A stretch of DNA of 64,000 bases, from contig JABBOT010000014.1 of NCBI GenBank assembly GCA_016165875.1, positions 1 through 64,000 of the forward strand, in the 5' to 3' direction. The translations under genes and the position numbers were made by a program. This stretch comes from Acanthopleura granulata. Lineage: Eukaryota; Mollusca; Polyplacophora; Chitonida; Chitonidae. How positions within the stretch are numbered: the stretch's first letter is position 1; each line of letters begins with the position of its first letter. The notes beneath the pieces were generated by a model. It had not been told where the DNA came from. It did no database searches and saw nothing but the letters and a program-made list of their open reading frames with translations. This document shows positions 1 through 12,080 of the stretch, piece after piece.

Positions 1-1
1 A

Positions 2-2182
2 TGTCAAACATGTTGTGTTCCCGGTAGGGATATATCCGACACAATATGCAGTCTACGTGATGCCTTGTACTATGTAGAAAACGATGAAGTCGAAGCACAT
101 TTTATTAAACTCGATCAAGAGAAAGCCTTCGACCGAGTAGCACATGGGTTTTTAAATGATGTTTTAACACAGTATGGATTTGGTGATAACTTTCGCAGGT
201 GGATTTCAATTTTCTACACCGACATAAGGTCTTCTGTAAAGTGCAATGGGCATGTGACCCAATATTTTTCCGTATGTAAATCTGTGCGACATTGTTGCCC
301 CATATCCGCACTATTGTATGTTCTTAGCGTTGAGCCTTTAGGCTCATTATTAAGACGATCTCCAGATGTAAAGGGTATCGATATCCCTGGCATGAACACA
401 CAATGTTTGCTATTTCAGCATGCAGACGACGCAACTGAAACAGTCTGTAATCGTTCTTCGGTTAAAAGTGTGTTGCGTGTTGTCAATAAATATTGTGAGG
501 CTTCAAATGCCAAGGTAAATTTTGAAAAATCTGAAATTTATTGTTGTGGTATTAATGACAACGTTGACAAAATCGAAAACATTCCTGTTGTAAAGGACTC
601 AATAAAAGTCTTAGGCGTGCATCTTGGTCCGAACCAAAACGTATGCAATGAGCGAAATTGGACAGAAAAGCTCAAAAGTGTAAAGTGCACTGTTAATATG
701 TGGAAACAACGCAAATTGTCCTTGCAAGGCAAAGTGGCAATTATAATGTCCTTATTATTGTCTAGATTCTGGTACAACGTGGCCGTTTTACCAGTCCCAG
801 ATGTTATTTTACAAGATGTAAAACAAATGTGCATGGATTTTGTTTGGGGCGATAAGGCTCATTTGGTGTCCTACGGAACGATTATAAATGACAGGACTAA
901 AGGTGGTTTAGGTCTGCCAGATATACGGAGCAAAGTGAAGGCTTTGCGGCTGAAATTTATGGGCCGTTTTTTCGATGATACCCGGTCTGCTGTATGGAAG
1001 ACCTTCTTCAAGTTTTTCTTATCGAGATGGCAAAATCTGAACCTATACATGCCTTTGTTTTATATGTCATTGAATAAATCCCTGTTGTGCGGTTTTCCTC
1101 CTTTTTACGCCGAAATGATGTTAGCCTGGTCAGACCTGCGGAAAAATGTAACTGTGTGTATCACAAATGCACAACAGGTTCTTTATCAACCTATTTTCTA
1201 TAATCCAAACATCGCTATAGAGCAACACGCTCAAACCATCGACTTTTTTATTAGAGCAAAGTTGTTTTGTATTAAGGATTTTCTCTATATTGTTATCTCC
1301 TGGTTTCTTCCAGAAAGTGCTATTGTTGAGATGGTGTTAGATGAATGTCCGGATGCAAATATTTCTAAAGTTGTTACTGTGTATCGCGCTATAAAGTCTG
1401 CGATACCAATGGAATGGCTAAATATATTGGGTAGAATCAATAATTGCTCTGAGAGAGAGAGTGAACCCTGTATCACTGTGAAGGGGACTGTTTTTCAACT
1501 GCATACATTCACAACAGGTATTTTGTATAAATATGTCAGACAACATTTGATAAGGGAACCAGCCTCTGTGAGATACTGGAGCAGGCTGTTTCCTAATTTT
1601 GATGTTGGCATTGTGTGGCCACTTGTAGGTCTCCCTGGAAAGAGTCCAGAATCGGTACAGCTGGACTGGAAAATTCTTCATAATGTCGTTTACACGAAAG
1701 AAAAGCTTTTCCGCATCGGTTTAGTTGACTGTGACACATGTAATCTGTGTGATGGTGATGTAGAAGACTTGCTTCATTTATTTACCAATTGCCCTAATAA
1801 TTCAGACTTTATAAAATATATCTGCGATATTCTGGAAACATTATTCCGTTCTGTTCACCCAAGCGTTTTAAACCAGATGTCTCACCAGGAGCTCTTGCTG
1901 TTCGGAGTAACGAGGAAGGTGAAATGTGTAAATTTCGTTTTTGTCAATATTGTCTGCAGTTTGGCCAGATTGGCAATGTACAAAACAAGAAATTTGATGG
2001 TGTATGACGGAAAACAAGGGTCAGTTAAGGCTTTATTTAAGTCCTTATTAAAAACAAATATACTTTCCTCTAGTTTGTATTGGGGAAAACGTAAAGATTT
2101 GTTTGACAAGCACTACTTGAACAAAAATCCTTTCATCAAGATAAATGCTACTGGTGAACTAATTATAAACTTGCCAGATTAG
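2..2182 (+). CDS. Tx1/L1-clade LINE ORF2, reverse transcriptase and C-terminal part (5' end outside window)
   Basis: One frame is open from base 2 to the TAG at 2180-2182. No start codon is expected because the protein begins before the window. The N-terminal part reads VPGRDISD then LDQEKAFDRV (RT motif A), followed by the motif B region (SVRHCCPIS) and the catalytic box, HADD in place of the usual YADD. This order, with LDQEKAFDRV and EPL after motif B, is typical of the L1/Tx1 group of non-LTR retrotransposons. A Cys-His cluster near the C terminus (CNLCDGDVEDLLHLFTNC) matches the zinc-finger region at the end of such ORF2 proteins. The reading frame has no stops over more than 720 codons, so the copy is young or was recently constrained. 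The changed motif B glycine and glutamine and the HADD box make present activity doubtful. The product would copy its own RNA at a nicked target site. Confidence 0.85.
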   Translation, partial: CQTCCVPGRDISDTICSLRDALYYVENDEVEAHFIKLDQEKAFDRVAHGFLNDVLTQYGFGDNFRRWISIFYTDIRSSVKCNGHVTQYFSVCKSVRHCCPISALLYVLSVEPLGSLLRRSPDVKGIDIPGMNTQCLLFQHADDATETVCNRSSVKSVLRVVNKYCEASNAKVNFEKSEIYCCGINDNVDKIENIPVVKDSIKVLGVHLGPNQNVCNERNWTEKLKSVKCTVNMWKQRKLSLQGKVAIIMSLLLSRFWYNVAVLPVPDVILQDVKQMCMDFVWGDKAHLVSYGTIINDRTKGGLGLPDIRSKVKALRLKFMGRFFDDTRSAVWKTFFKFFLSRWQNLNLYMPLFYMSLNKSLLCGFPPFYAEMMLAWSDLRKNVTVCITNAQQVLYQPIFYNPNIAIEQHAQTIDFFIRAKLFCIKDFLYIVISWFLPESAIVEMVLDECPDANISKVVTVYRAIKSAIPMEWLNILGRINNCSERESEPCITVKGTVFQLHTFTTGILYKYVRQHLIREPASVRYWSRLFPNFDVGIVWPLVGLPGKSPESVQLDWKILHNVVYTKEKLFRIGLVDCDTCNLCDGDVEDLLHLFTNCPNNSDFIKYICDILETLFRSVHPSVLNQMSHQELLLFGVTRKVKCVNFVFVNIVCSLARLAMYKTRNLMVYDGKQGSVKALFKSLLKTNILSSSLYWGKRKDLFDKHYLNKNPFIKINATGELIINLPD

Positions 2183-2330
2183 ACACTGGAAAGCTGTGTA
2201 CAAGATAATAATGGAAGCCCTAACACTGTGATAAAAATGTTTTTAATCTCAGGGCAAACTTGTAAGAAAATGTCTGTACCGTTTCATGTATACTGAAGGA
2301 AATAAAATATTTCTCAAGAAAAAAAAAAAA
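2183..2330 (+). mobile_element. 3' UTR and poly(A) tail of the Tx1-like LINE
   Basis: Non-coding tail after the ORF2 stop. It has a poly(A) signal AATAAA at 2301-2306 and ends in an A-run (about 2319-2330). The very next base is nucleotide 23 of a tRNA-Asn gene, so the 3' insertion junction is visible. The final A could belong either to the tail or to tRNA position 22. Confidence 0.85.
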
Positions 2331-2382
2331 GCGCGTTCGGCTGTTAACCGAGAGGTTTGTGGTTCAAGCCCACCCGGGGACG
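2331..2382 (+). pseudogene. tRNA-Asn(GTT), 5' part displaced by LINE
   Basis: Nucleotides 23-74 of the tRNA are present: the 3' side of the D-stem, the anticodon arm with GTT, the T-arm and the acceptor 3' strand. Positions 1-22, with most of the A box, are separated by the LINE. It carries CCGAG in the anticodon stem and TGTGG in the T-stem. It is not transcribable as a tRNA from this fragment. Confidence 0.9.
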
Positions 2383-3394
2383 GTCCATTTCATTTTCCGT
2401 CCTATGCGTATCAGACACTTGGAAACCCATGTGTTCTTGCATCTGAGCGAAGTGCTTATGTTATTTCATGGCCACAGACTAGGGCAGGGGAAAAACAGAA
2501 CCCAAGCTCCTTTCATTGCGTATAATCTTGAACCTGACCATGTGTGGATTATAAATCTATGTTCTTCGACTCTTGCCAAGGGACTCCAAAAAGAGACAAA
2601 AGCAAAAAATGCCTTAAGTTCCATCACGCAATTCGTTAGCGCATTGGTTGGTGACTACAGCTACACCAGGGAAGACACATTGGTTTTTTTCTTTGGTTTT
2701 CTTACCCCATTAACCCAATTGTATCATGCATCTGCTGCACAATCCTGCGCTTGATAAACAATGAAATCTTGTGTTCTCGCATCTGAGCGAAGTGCTTTTC
2801 TTTTTTCATGGCCACAGGCTAGGGCAGCTGAAAAACAGCCCTTTAGCTCCTTTTATTGCGTATAATTTTGAACGTACACGGGTGTGGGTTGTATTTTTCA
2901 AAATCTATGTTCTTCGACTCTTGTCAAGGGACGCCAAAAAGAGACAAAAGCAAATAATGCCTTCAGTTCTATCACGCAATTCGTTAGCGCATTGGTTGGT
3001 GACTACGGCTCAACCAGGGAAGACACATTGGTTTTTTTCTTTGGTTTTCTTACCCCATTAGCGCAATTGTATCATGCATCTGCTGCACAATCCTGCGGTT
3101 GATAAACAGTGAATTCTTCCAGCTGAATGAAATGATATTATGCTATTTAACTATCACAGAGAAGAAAAATTAAAACAGTTATTTCATTCATTCCTTCCCT
3201 TCTTTTACGCCTCATCAGCTCTCTACTCTTTATCATTGCAAAATATAAGCAAATATTTTTTATTTCATTACATTCCCTGTCTTTTTTACGCCTCATTAGC
3301 TCTGTATTCTTTGTCATTCAACTTGTGTATTATTCGAGTATTGATAAAGCCAGGTCATGAAAGTTGACCAAACAAAGTAGATTGAAACAATCAA

Positions 3395-3468
3395 GTCTCC
3401 GTGGCGCAATCGGTTAGCGCGTTCATCTTTTAACCGAGAGGTTGGTGGTTCAAGCCCACCCGGGGACA
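3395..3468 (+). tRNA. tRNA-Asn-like gene with anticodon TTT
   Basis: The body is identical to the array consensus except in the anticodon arm. The 5' stem is TTCAT instead of TTCGG, the loop is CTTTTAA (anticodon TTT, Lys) and the 3' stem is CCGAG. Two stem pairs are lost. The last base is A instead of G. A and B boxes are intact, so it may be transcribed, but decoding function is doubtful. Confidence 0.7.
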
Positions 3469-4075
3469 GTACATTTCATTTTCCTTGTCAGCTGTTTTCC
3501 GTCCTATGCGTATGAGACACTTGGCAACCGATGTGTTTTTGCATCTAAGCGAAGTGCTTATGTTATTTCATGGCCACAAGCTAGGACAGCTGAAAAACAG
3601 CCCTTTAGCTCCTTTCATTGCGTATAATTTTGAACTTGACCGGGTGTGGATTGTATTTTTCAAAATCTATGTTCTTCGACTCTTGTCAAGGGACGCCAAA
3701 AAGAGACAAAAGCAAATAATGCCTTCAGTTCCATCACGCAATTCGGTAGCGCATTGGTTGGTGACTACGGCTAAACCAGGGAAGACACATTGGTTTTTTT
3801 CTTTGGTTTTCTTACCCCATTAGCCCAATTGTATCATGCATCTGCTGCACAATCATGCGGTTGATAAACAGTGAAATCTTCCAGCTGAATGAAATGATAT
3901 CATGCTATTTAACTATCACAGAAAACAAATATTAAAACAGTCATTTCATTCATTTCTTCCCTTCTTTAAGGAATCATCAGCTCTCTACTCTTTATCATTC
4001 AAATTGTGTTTTATTCGAGTATTGATAAAGCCAGGTCATGAAAGTTGACCAAACAAAGTAGATTGAAACAACCAA

Positions 4076-4149
<74 letters not shown>
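4076..4149 (+). tRNA. tRNA-Asn(GTT), consensus copy
   Basis: This 74-nt cloverleaf serves as the reference for the array. The acceptor stem is GTCTCCG/CGGGGAC, the D-stem GCGC/GCGC, the anticodon stem TTCGG/CCGAA with loop CTGTTAA, and the T-stem GGTGG/CCACC with loop TTCAAGC. The A box (TGGCGCAATCGG) and B box (GGTTCAAGCCC) are intact. There is no intron and CCA is not encoded, as expected for a nuclear gene. The sequence matches the metazoan tRNA-Asn type. Confidence 0.97.
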
Positions 4150-4159
4150 GTCCATTTCA

Positions 4160-4163
4160 TTTT
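4160..4163 (+). terminator. Pol III TTTT terminator of the tRNA-Asn at 4076
   Basis: The first run of four T after the gene, 11 nt past its 3' end, within CATTTCATTTTCC. The same run follows nearly every tRNA in the array at the same distance, either as ATTTTCC or ATTTTAC. Confidence 0.75.
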
Positions 4164-5550
4164 CCTTGTCAACTGTTTTCGGTCCTATGCGTATGAGACA
4201 CTTGGGAACCCATGTGTTCTTGCATCTGAGCGAAGTGTTTATGTTATTTCATGGCCACAGACTAGGGCAGGGGAAAAACAGAACTTTAGCTCCTTTCATT
4301 GCGTATAATCTTGAACCTGACCATGTGTGGATTATAAATCTATGTTCTTCGACTCTTGCCAAGGGACTCCAAAAAGAGACAAAAGCAAAAAATGCCTTAA
4401 GTTCCATCACGCAATTCGTTAGCGCATTGGTTGGTGACTACAGCTACACCAGGGAAGACACTTTGGTTTTTTTCTTTGGTTTTCTTACTCCATTAACGCA
4501 ATTGTATCATGCATCTGCTGCACAATCCTGCGCTTGATAAACAATGAAATCTTGTGTTCTCGCATCTGAGCGAAGTGCTTTTCTTTTTTCATGGCCACAG
4601 GCTACTACAGCTGAAAAACAGCCCTTTAGCTCCTTTTATTGCGTATAATTTTGAACGTACACGGGTGTGGGTTGTATTTTTCAAAATCTATGTTCTTCGA
4701 CTCTTGTCAAGGGACGCCAAAAAGAGACAAAAGCAAATAATGCCTTCAGTTCTATCACGCAATTCGTTAGCGCATTGGTTGGTGACTACGGCTCAACCAG
4801 GGAAGACACATTGGTTTTTTTCTTTGGTTTTCTTACCCCATTAGCCTAATTGTATCATGCATCTGCTGCACAATCATGCGTTGGTTGGTGACTACGGCTC
4901 AAGCAGGGAAGACACATTGGTTTTTTTCTTTGGTTTTCTTACCCCATTAGCCCAATTGTATCATGCATCTGCTGCACAATCATGCGGTTGATAAGCAATG
5001 AAATCTTGTGTTGTTGCATCTGAGCGAAGTGCTTTTCTCTTTTCATGGCCACAGGCTACTACAGCTGAAAAACAGCCCTTTACCTCCTTTCATTGCGTAT
5101 AATTTTGAACGTAAACGGGTGTGGGTTGTATTTTTCAAAATCTATGTTCTTCGACTCTTGTCAAGGGACGCCAAAAAGAGACAAAAGCAAATAATGCCTT
5201 CAGTTCCATCACGCAATTCGATAGCGCATTGCTTGGTGACTACGGCTCAACCAGGGAAGACACATTGGTTTTTTTCTTTGGTTTTCTTACTCCATTAGCC
5301 CAATTGTATCATGCATCTGCTGCACAATCCTGCGGTTGATAAACAGTGAATTCTCCCAGCTGAATGAAATGATATTATGCTATTTAACTATCACAGAGAA
5401 GAAAAATTAAAACAGTCATTTCATTCATTTCTTCCCTTCTTTAAGGAATCATCAGCTCTGTACTCTTTATCATTCAAATTGTGTTTTATTCGAGTATTGA
5501 TAAAGCCAGGTCATGAAAGTATGCCAAACAAAGTAGATTGAAACAATCAA

Positions 5551-5596
<46 letters not shown>

Positions 5597-5624
5597 TTTG
5601 GTGGTTCAAGAACACCCGGGGACA
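5551..5624 (+). pseudogene. tRNA-Asn(GTT), damaged T-arm
   Basis: Acceptor 5' strand, D-arm and anticodon arm are consensus. The variable loop has G to T, and the T-arm reads GGTGG with ACACC, losing two pairs and altering the B box (TTCAAGA). The last base is A. Probably inactive. Confidence 0.8.
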
Positions 5625-6072
5625 GTACATTTCATTTTCCTTGTCAGCTGTTTTCCGTCCTATGCGGATGAGACACTTGGCAACCGATGTGTTTTTGCAT
5701 CTAAGCGAAGGGCTTATGTTATTTCATGGCCACAAGCTAGGACAGCTGAAAAACAGCCCTTTAGCTTCCTTCATTGCGTATAATTTTGAACTTGACCGGG
5801 TGTGGATTGTATTTTTCAAAATCTATGGTCTTCGACTCTTGCCAAGGGATTCCAAAAAGAGACAAGTGCAAATAATGCCTTAAGTTCCATCACGCAATTC
5901 GTTAGCGTATTGGTTGGTGACTACGGCTCAACCAGGGAAGACACATTGGTTTTTTTCTTGGGTTTTCCTATCCCATTAGCCCAATTGTATCATGCATCTG
6001 CTGCACAATCATGCGGTTGATAAGCAATGAAATCTTGTGTTCTTGCATCTGAGCGAAGTGCTTTTCTCTTTT

Positions 6073-6419
6073 AATGGAGACCCGCCCGGATAGCGCAGTT
6101 GGTTGGGCGTCCGCTTTCGGACGGGGAGATCTGGGTTCAAACCTGGGTCGGGTCATACCAAAGACTTTCAAAAAATGGTACATTCTGCTTCCTCGCTAGG
6201 CGCTCAGCAATAAGAGGATAGAGGGTGGACTGGTCGGCCCGGTGTCAGTATAATGTGACTGGGTGAGGGGACTTGTTCGGTGTCTTCGGCAAGTCGTCTC
6301 GGTGAGGCAGCACCAGATAAAAGATACGGTGGAAATCCGTCCTGCACCAAGGAGACACCGCCTTCGTATAAGTGAAATATTCTTGAGTAGGGCGTTAAAC
6401 AATAAGCATTCATTCATTC
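6073..6419 (+). mobile_element. tRNA-derived SINE inserted in the array
   Basis: The tRNA-like head (about 6079-6153) has an A box (TAGCGCAGTTGG) and a B box (GGGTTCAAACC). Its start resembles tRNA-Lys (GCCCGGATAGC). The body contains GGTCGGCCCGGTGTCAGTA, and the element ends GGCGTTAAACAATAAG followed by CATTCATTCATTC. The normal unit sequence CTTTTCTCTTTTCATGGCC is split between 6072 and 6420, with a short TCTTTT-like duplication. It is a non-autonomous retroelement transcribed by pol III, inserted in a unit that lacks a tRNA gene. Confidence 0.85.
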
Positions 6420-6930
6420 TTTTCATGGCCACAGGCTACTACAGCTGAAAAACAGCCCTTTACCTCCTTTCATTGCGTATAATTTTGAATGTAAACGGGT
6501 GTGGGTTGTATTTTTCAAAATCTATGTTCTTCGACTCTTGTCAAGGGACGCCAAAAAGAGACAAAAGCAAATAATGCCTTCAGTTCCATCACGCAATTTG
6601 TTAGCGCATTGGTTGGTGACTAGGGCTCAACAAGGGAAGACACATTGGTTTTTTTCTTTGGTTTTCTTACCCCATTAACCAAATTGTATCATGCATCTGC
6701 TGCACAATCATGCGGTTGATAAACAGTGAATTCTTCCAGCTGAATGAAATGATATTATGCTATTTAACTATCACAGAGAAGAAAAATTAAAACAGTCATT
6801 TCATTCATTTCTTCCCTTCTTTAAGGAATCATCAGCTCTGTACTCTTTATCATTCAAATTGTGTTTTATTCTAGTATTAATAAAGCCAGGTCATGAAAGT
6901 TGACCAAACAAAGTAGACTGAAACAACCAA

Positions 6931-6976
6931 GTCTCCGTGGCGCAATCGGTTAGCGGTTCAAACCCACCCGGGGACG
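6931..6976 (+). pseudogene. tRNA-Asn with internal 28-nt deletion
   Basis: The first 24 nt run directly into GGTTCAAACCCACC, removing the anticodon arm and variable loop. It cannot fold as a tRNA. Confidence 0.9.
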
Positions 6977-7664
6977 GTCAATTTCATTTTACTTGTCAAC
7001 TGTTTTCGGTCCTATGCGTATGAGACACTTGGGAACCCATGTGTTCTTGGATGTGAGCGAAGTGCTTATGTTATTTCATGGCCACAGACTAGGGCAGGGG
7101 AAAAACAGAACTTTAGGTCCTTTCATTGCGTATAATATTGAACTTGACCGGATGTGGATTCTTTTTTTCAAAATCTATGTTCTTCGACTCTTGTCAAGGG
7201 ACGCCAAAAAGAGACAAAAGCAAAAAATCCCTTCAGTTCTATCACGCAATTCGTTAGCGCATTGGTTGGTGACTACGGCTCAACCAGGGAAGACACATTG
7301 GTTTTTTTCTTTGGTTTTCTTACCCCATTAGCGCAATTGTATCATGCATCTGCTGCACAATCCTGCGGTTGATAAACAGTGAATTCATCCAGTTGAATGA
7401 AATGATATTATGCTATTTAACTATCACAGAGAAGAAAAATTAAAACAGTCATTTCATTCATTCCTTCCCTTCTTTTACGCCTCATCAGCTCTCTACTCTT
7501 TATCATTGCAAAATATAAGCAAATATTTTTTATTTCATTCCCTTCCGTGTCTTTTTTACGCCTCATTAGCTCTGTATTCTTTGTCATTCAAACTGTGTTT
7601 TATTCGAGTATTGATAAAGCCAGGTCATGAAAGTTGACCAAACAAAGTAGATTGAAACAATCAA

Positions 7665-7738
<74 letters not shown>
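7665..7738 (+). tRNA. tRNA-Asn(GTT)
   Basis: All 74 nt equal the array consensus; preceded by the long form of the flank. Confidence 0.96.
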
Positions 7739-8693
7739 GTCCATTTCATTTTCCTTGTCAACTGTTTTCCGTCCTATGCGTATGAGACACTTGAGAACCC
7801 ATGTGTTCTTGCATCTGAGCGAAGTGCTTATGTTATTTCATGGCCACAGACTAGGGCTATGGAAAAACAGAACTTTAGGTCCTTTCATTGCGTATAATTT
7901 TGAACTTGACCGCATGTGGATTCTATTTTTCAAAATCTATGTTCTTCGACTCTTGCCAAGGGATTCCAAAAAGAGACAAGTGCAAATAATGCCTTAAGTT
8001 CCATCACGCAATTCGTTAGCGTATTGGTTGGTGACTACGGCTCAACCAGGGAAGACACATTGGTTTTTTTCTTGGGTTTTCCTATCCCATTAGCCCAATT
8101 GTATCATGCATCTGCTGCACAATCATGCGGTTGATAAGCAATGAAATCTTGTGTTCTTGCATCTGAGCGAGGTGCTTTTCTCTTTTCATGGCCACAGGCT
8201 ACTACAGCTGAAAAACAGCCCTTTAGCTCCTTTCATTGCGTATAATTTTGAATGTAAACGGGTGTGGGTTGTATTTTTCAAAATCTATGTTCTTCGACTC
8301 TTGTCAAGGGACGCCAAAAAGAGACAAAAGCAAATAATGCCTTCAGTTCCATCACGCAATTCGTTAGCGCATTGGTTGGTGACTAGGGCTCAACCAGGGA
8401 AGACACATTGGTTTTTTTCTTTGGTTTTCTTACCCCATTAACCCAATTGTATCATGCATCTGCTGCACAATCATGCGGTTGATAAACAGTGAATTCTTCC
8501 AGCTGAATGAAATGATATTATGCTATTTAACTATCACAGAGAAGAAAAATTAAAACAGTCATTTAATTCTTTTCTTCCCTTCTTTAAGGAATCATCAGCT
8601 CTGTACTCTTTATCATTCAAATTGTGTTTTATTCTAGTATTGATAAAGCCAGGTCATGAAAGTTGACCAAACAAAGTAGACTGAAACAACCAA

Positions 8694-8735
<42 letters not shown>

Positions 8736-8736
8736 G

Positions 8737-8767
<31 letters not shown>
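8694..8767 (+). tRNA. tRNA-Asn(GTT), anticodon-stem variant
   Basis: Consensus except CCGGA for CCGAA, which turns one T-A pair of the anticodon stem into T-G. Likely still functional. Confidence 0.9.
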
Positions 8768-9455
8768 GTCAATTTCATTTTACTTGTCAACTGTTTTCGG
8801 TCCTATGCGTATGAGACACTTGGGAACCCATGTGTTCTTGCATCTGAGCGAAGTGCTTATGTTATTTCATGGCCACAGACTAGGGCAGGGGAAAAACAGA
8901 ACTTTAGCTCCTTTCATTGCGTATAATATTGAACTTGACCGGATGTGGATTCTTTTTTTCAAAATCTATGTTCTTCGACTCTTGTCAAGGGACGCCAAAA
9001 AGAGACAAAAGCAAAAAATCCCTTCAGTTCTATCACGCAATTCGTTAGCGCATTGGTTGGTGACTACGGCTCAACCAGGGAAGACACATTGGTTTTTTTC
9101 TTTGGTTTTCTTACCCCATTAGCGCAATTGTATCATGCATCTGCTGCACAATCCTGCGGTTGATAAACAGTGAATTCATCCAGCTGAATGAAATGATATT
9201 ATGCTATTTAACTATCACAGAGAAGAAAAATTAAAACAGTCATTTCATTCATTCCTTCCCTTCTTTTACGCCTCATCAGCTCTCTACTCTTTATCATTCC
9301 AAACTATAAGCAAATATTTTTTATTTCATTCCCTTCCGTGTCTTTTTTACGCCTCATTAGCTCTGTATTCTTTGTCATTCAAACTGTGTTTTATTCGAGT
9401 ATTGATAGAGCCAGGTCATGAAAGTTGACCAAACAAAGTAGATTGAAACAATCAA

Positions 9456-9529
<74 letters not shown>
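9456..9529 (+). tRNA. tRNA-Asn(GTT)
   Basis: Matches the consensus at every base. It lies 762 bp after the previous copy and 762 bp before the next. Confidence 0.96.
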
Positions 9530-10217
9530 GTCAATTTCATTTTACTTGTCAACTGTTTTCGGTCCTATGCGTATGAGACACTTGGGAACCCATGTGTTCT
9601 TGCATCTGAGCGAAGTGCTTATGTTATTTCATGGCCACAGACTAGGGCAGGGAAAAAACAGAACTTTAGGTCCTTTCATTGCGGATAATATTGAACTTGA
9701 CCGGATGTGGATTCTTTTTTTCAAAATCTATGTTCTTCGACTCTTGTCAAGGGACGCCAAAAAGAGACAAGTGCAAGAAATGCCTTCAGTTCTATCACGC
9801 AATTCGTTAGCGCATTGGTTGGTGACTACGGCTCAACCAGGGAAGACACATTGGTTTTTTTCTTTGGTTTTCTTACCCCATTAGCGCAATTGTATCATGC
9901 ATCTGCTGCACAATCCTGCGGTTGATAAACAGTGAATTCATCCAGCTGAATGAAATGATATTATGCTATTTAACTATCACAGAGAAGAAAAATTAAAACA
10001 GTCATTTCATTCATTCCTTCCCTTCTTTTACGCCTCATCAGCTCTCTACTCTTTATCATTGCAAAATATAAGCAAATATTTTTTATTTCATTCCCTTCCG
10101 TGTCTTTTTTACGCCTCATTAGCTCTGTATTCTTTGTCATTCAAACTGTGTTTTATTCGAGTATTGATAAAGCCAGGTCATGAAAGTTGACCAAACAAAG
10201 TAGATTGAAACAATCAA

Positions 10218-10291
<74 letters not shown>
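10218..10291 (+). tRNA. tRNA-Asn(GTT)
   Basis: Consensus copy; opens a 1,789-bp period shared with the locus at 12007. Confidence 0.96.
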
Positions 10292-11244
10292 GTCCATTTC
10301 ATTTTCCTTGTCAACTGTTTTCCGTCCTATGCGTATGAGACACTTGAGAACCCATGTGTTCTTGCATCTGAGCGAAGTGCTTATGTTATTTCATGGCCAC
10401 AGACTAGGGCTATGGAAAAACAGAACTTTAGCTCCTTTCATTGCGTATAATTTTGAACTTGACCGGATGTGGATTCTATTTTTCAAAATCTATGTACTTC
10501 GACTCTTGCCAAGGGATTCCAAAAAGACAAGAGGAAATAATGCCTTAAGTTCCATCACGCAATTCGTTAGCGTATTGGTTGGTGACTACGGCTCAACCAG
10601 GGAAGACACATTGGTTTTTTTCTTGGGTTTTCCTATCCCATTAGCCCAATTGTATCATGCATCTGCTGCACAATCATGCGGTTGATAAGCAATGAAATCT
10701 TGTGTTCTTGCATCTGAGCGAAGTGCTTTTCTCTTTTCATGGCCACAGGCTACTACAGCTGAAAAACAGCCCTTTAGCTCCTTTCATTGCGTTTAATTTT
10801 GAATGTAAACGGGTGTGGGTTGTATTTTTCAAAATCTATGTTCTTCGACTCTTGTCAAGGGACGCCAAAAAGAGACAAAAGCAAATAATGCCTTCAGTTC
10901 CATCACGCAATTTGTTAGCGCATTGGTTGGTGACTAGGGCTCAACAAGGGAAGACACATTGGTTTTTTTCTTTGGTTTTCTTACCCCATTAACCCAATTG
11001 TATCATGCATCTGCTGCACAATCATGCGGTTGATAAACAGTGAATTCTTCCAGCTGAATGAAATGATATTATGCTATTTAACTATCACAGAGAAGAAAAA
11101 TTAAAACAGTCATTTAATTCTTTTCTTCCCTTCTTTAAGGAATCATCAGCTCTGTACTCTTTATCATTCAAATTGTGTTTTATTCTAGTATTGATAAAGC
11201 CAGGTCATGAAAGTTGACCAAACAAAGTAGACTGAAACAACCAA

Positions 11245-11318
<74 letters not shown>
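11245..11318 (+). tRNA. tRNA-Asn(GTT)
   Basis: Consensus copy, with the short flank upstream and an unbroken TTTT downstream. Confidence 0.96.
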
Positions 11319-12006
11319 GTCAATTTCATTTTACTTGTCAACTGTTTTCGGTCCTATGCGTATGAGACACTTGGGAACCCATGTGTTCTTGGATGTGAGC
11401 GAAGTGCTTATGTTATTTCATGGCCACAGACTAGGGCAGGGGAAAAACAGAACTTTAGCTCCTTTCATTGCGTATAATATTGAACTTGACCGGATGTGGA
11501 TTCTATTTTTCAAAATCTATGTTCTTCGACTCTTGTCAAGGGACGCCAAAAAGAGACAAAAGCAAAAAATGCCTTCAGTTCTATCACGCAATTCGTTAGC
11601 GCATTGGTTGGTGACTACGGCTCAACCAGGGAAGACACATTGGTTTTTTTCTTGGGTTTTCTTACCCCATTAGCGCAATTGTATCATGCATCTGCTGCAC
11701 AATCCTGCGGTTGATAAACAGTGAATTCATCCAGCTGAATCAAATGATATTATGCTATTTAACTATCACAGAGAAGAAAAATTAAAACAGTCATTTCATT
11801 CATTCCTTCCCTTCTTTCACGCCTCATCAGCTCTCTACTCTTTATCATTGCAAAATATAAGCAAATATTTTTTATTTCATTCCCTTCCGTGTCTTTTTTA
11901 CGCCTCATTAGCTCTATATTCTTTGTCATTCAAACTGTGTTTTATTCGAGTATTGATAAAGCCAGGTCATGAAAGTTGACCAAACAAAGTAGATTGAAAC
12001 AATCAA

Positions 12007-12080
<74 letters not shown>
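12007..12080 (+). tRNA. tRNA-Asn(GTT)
   Basis: Consensus copy with long flank. Confidence 0.96.
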
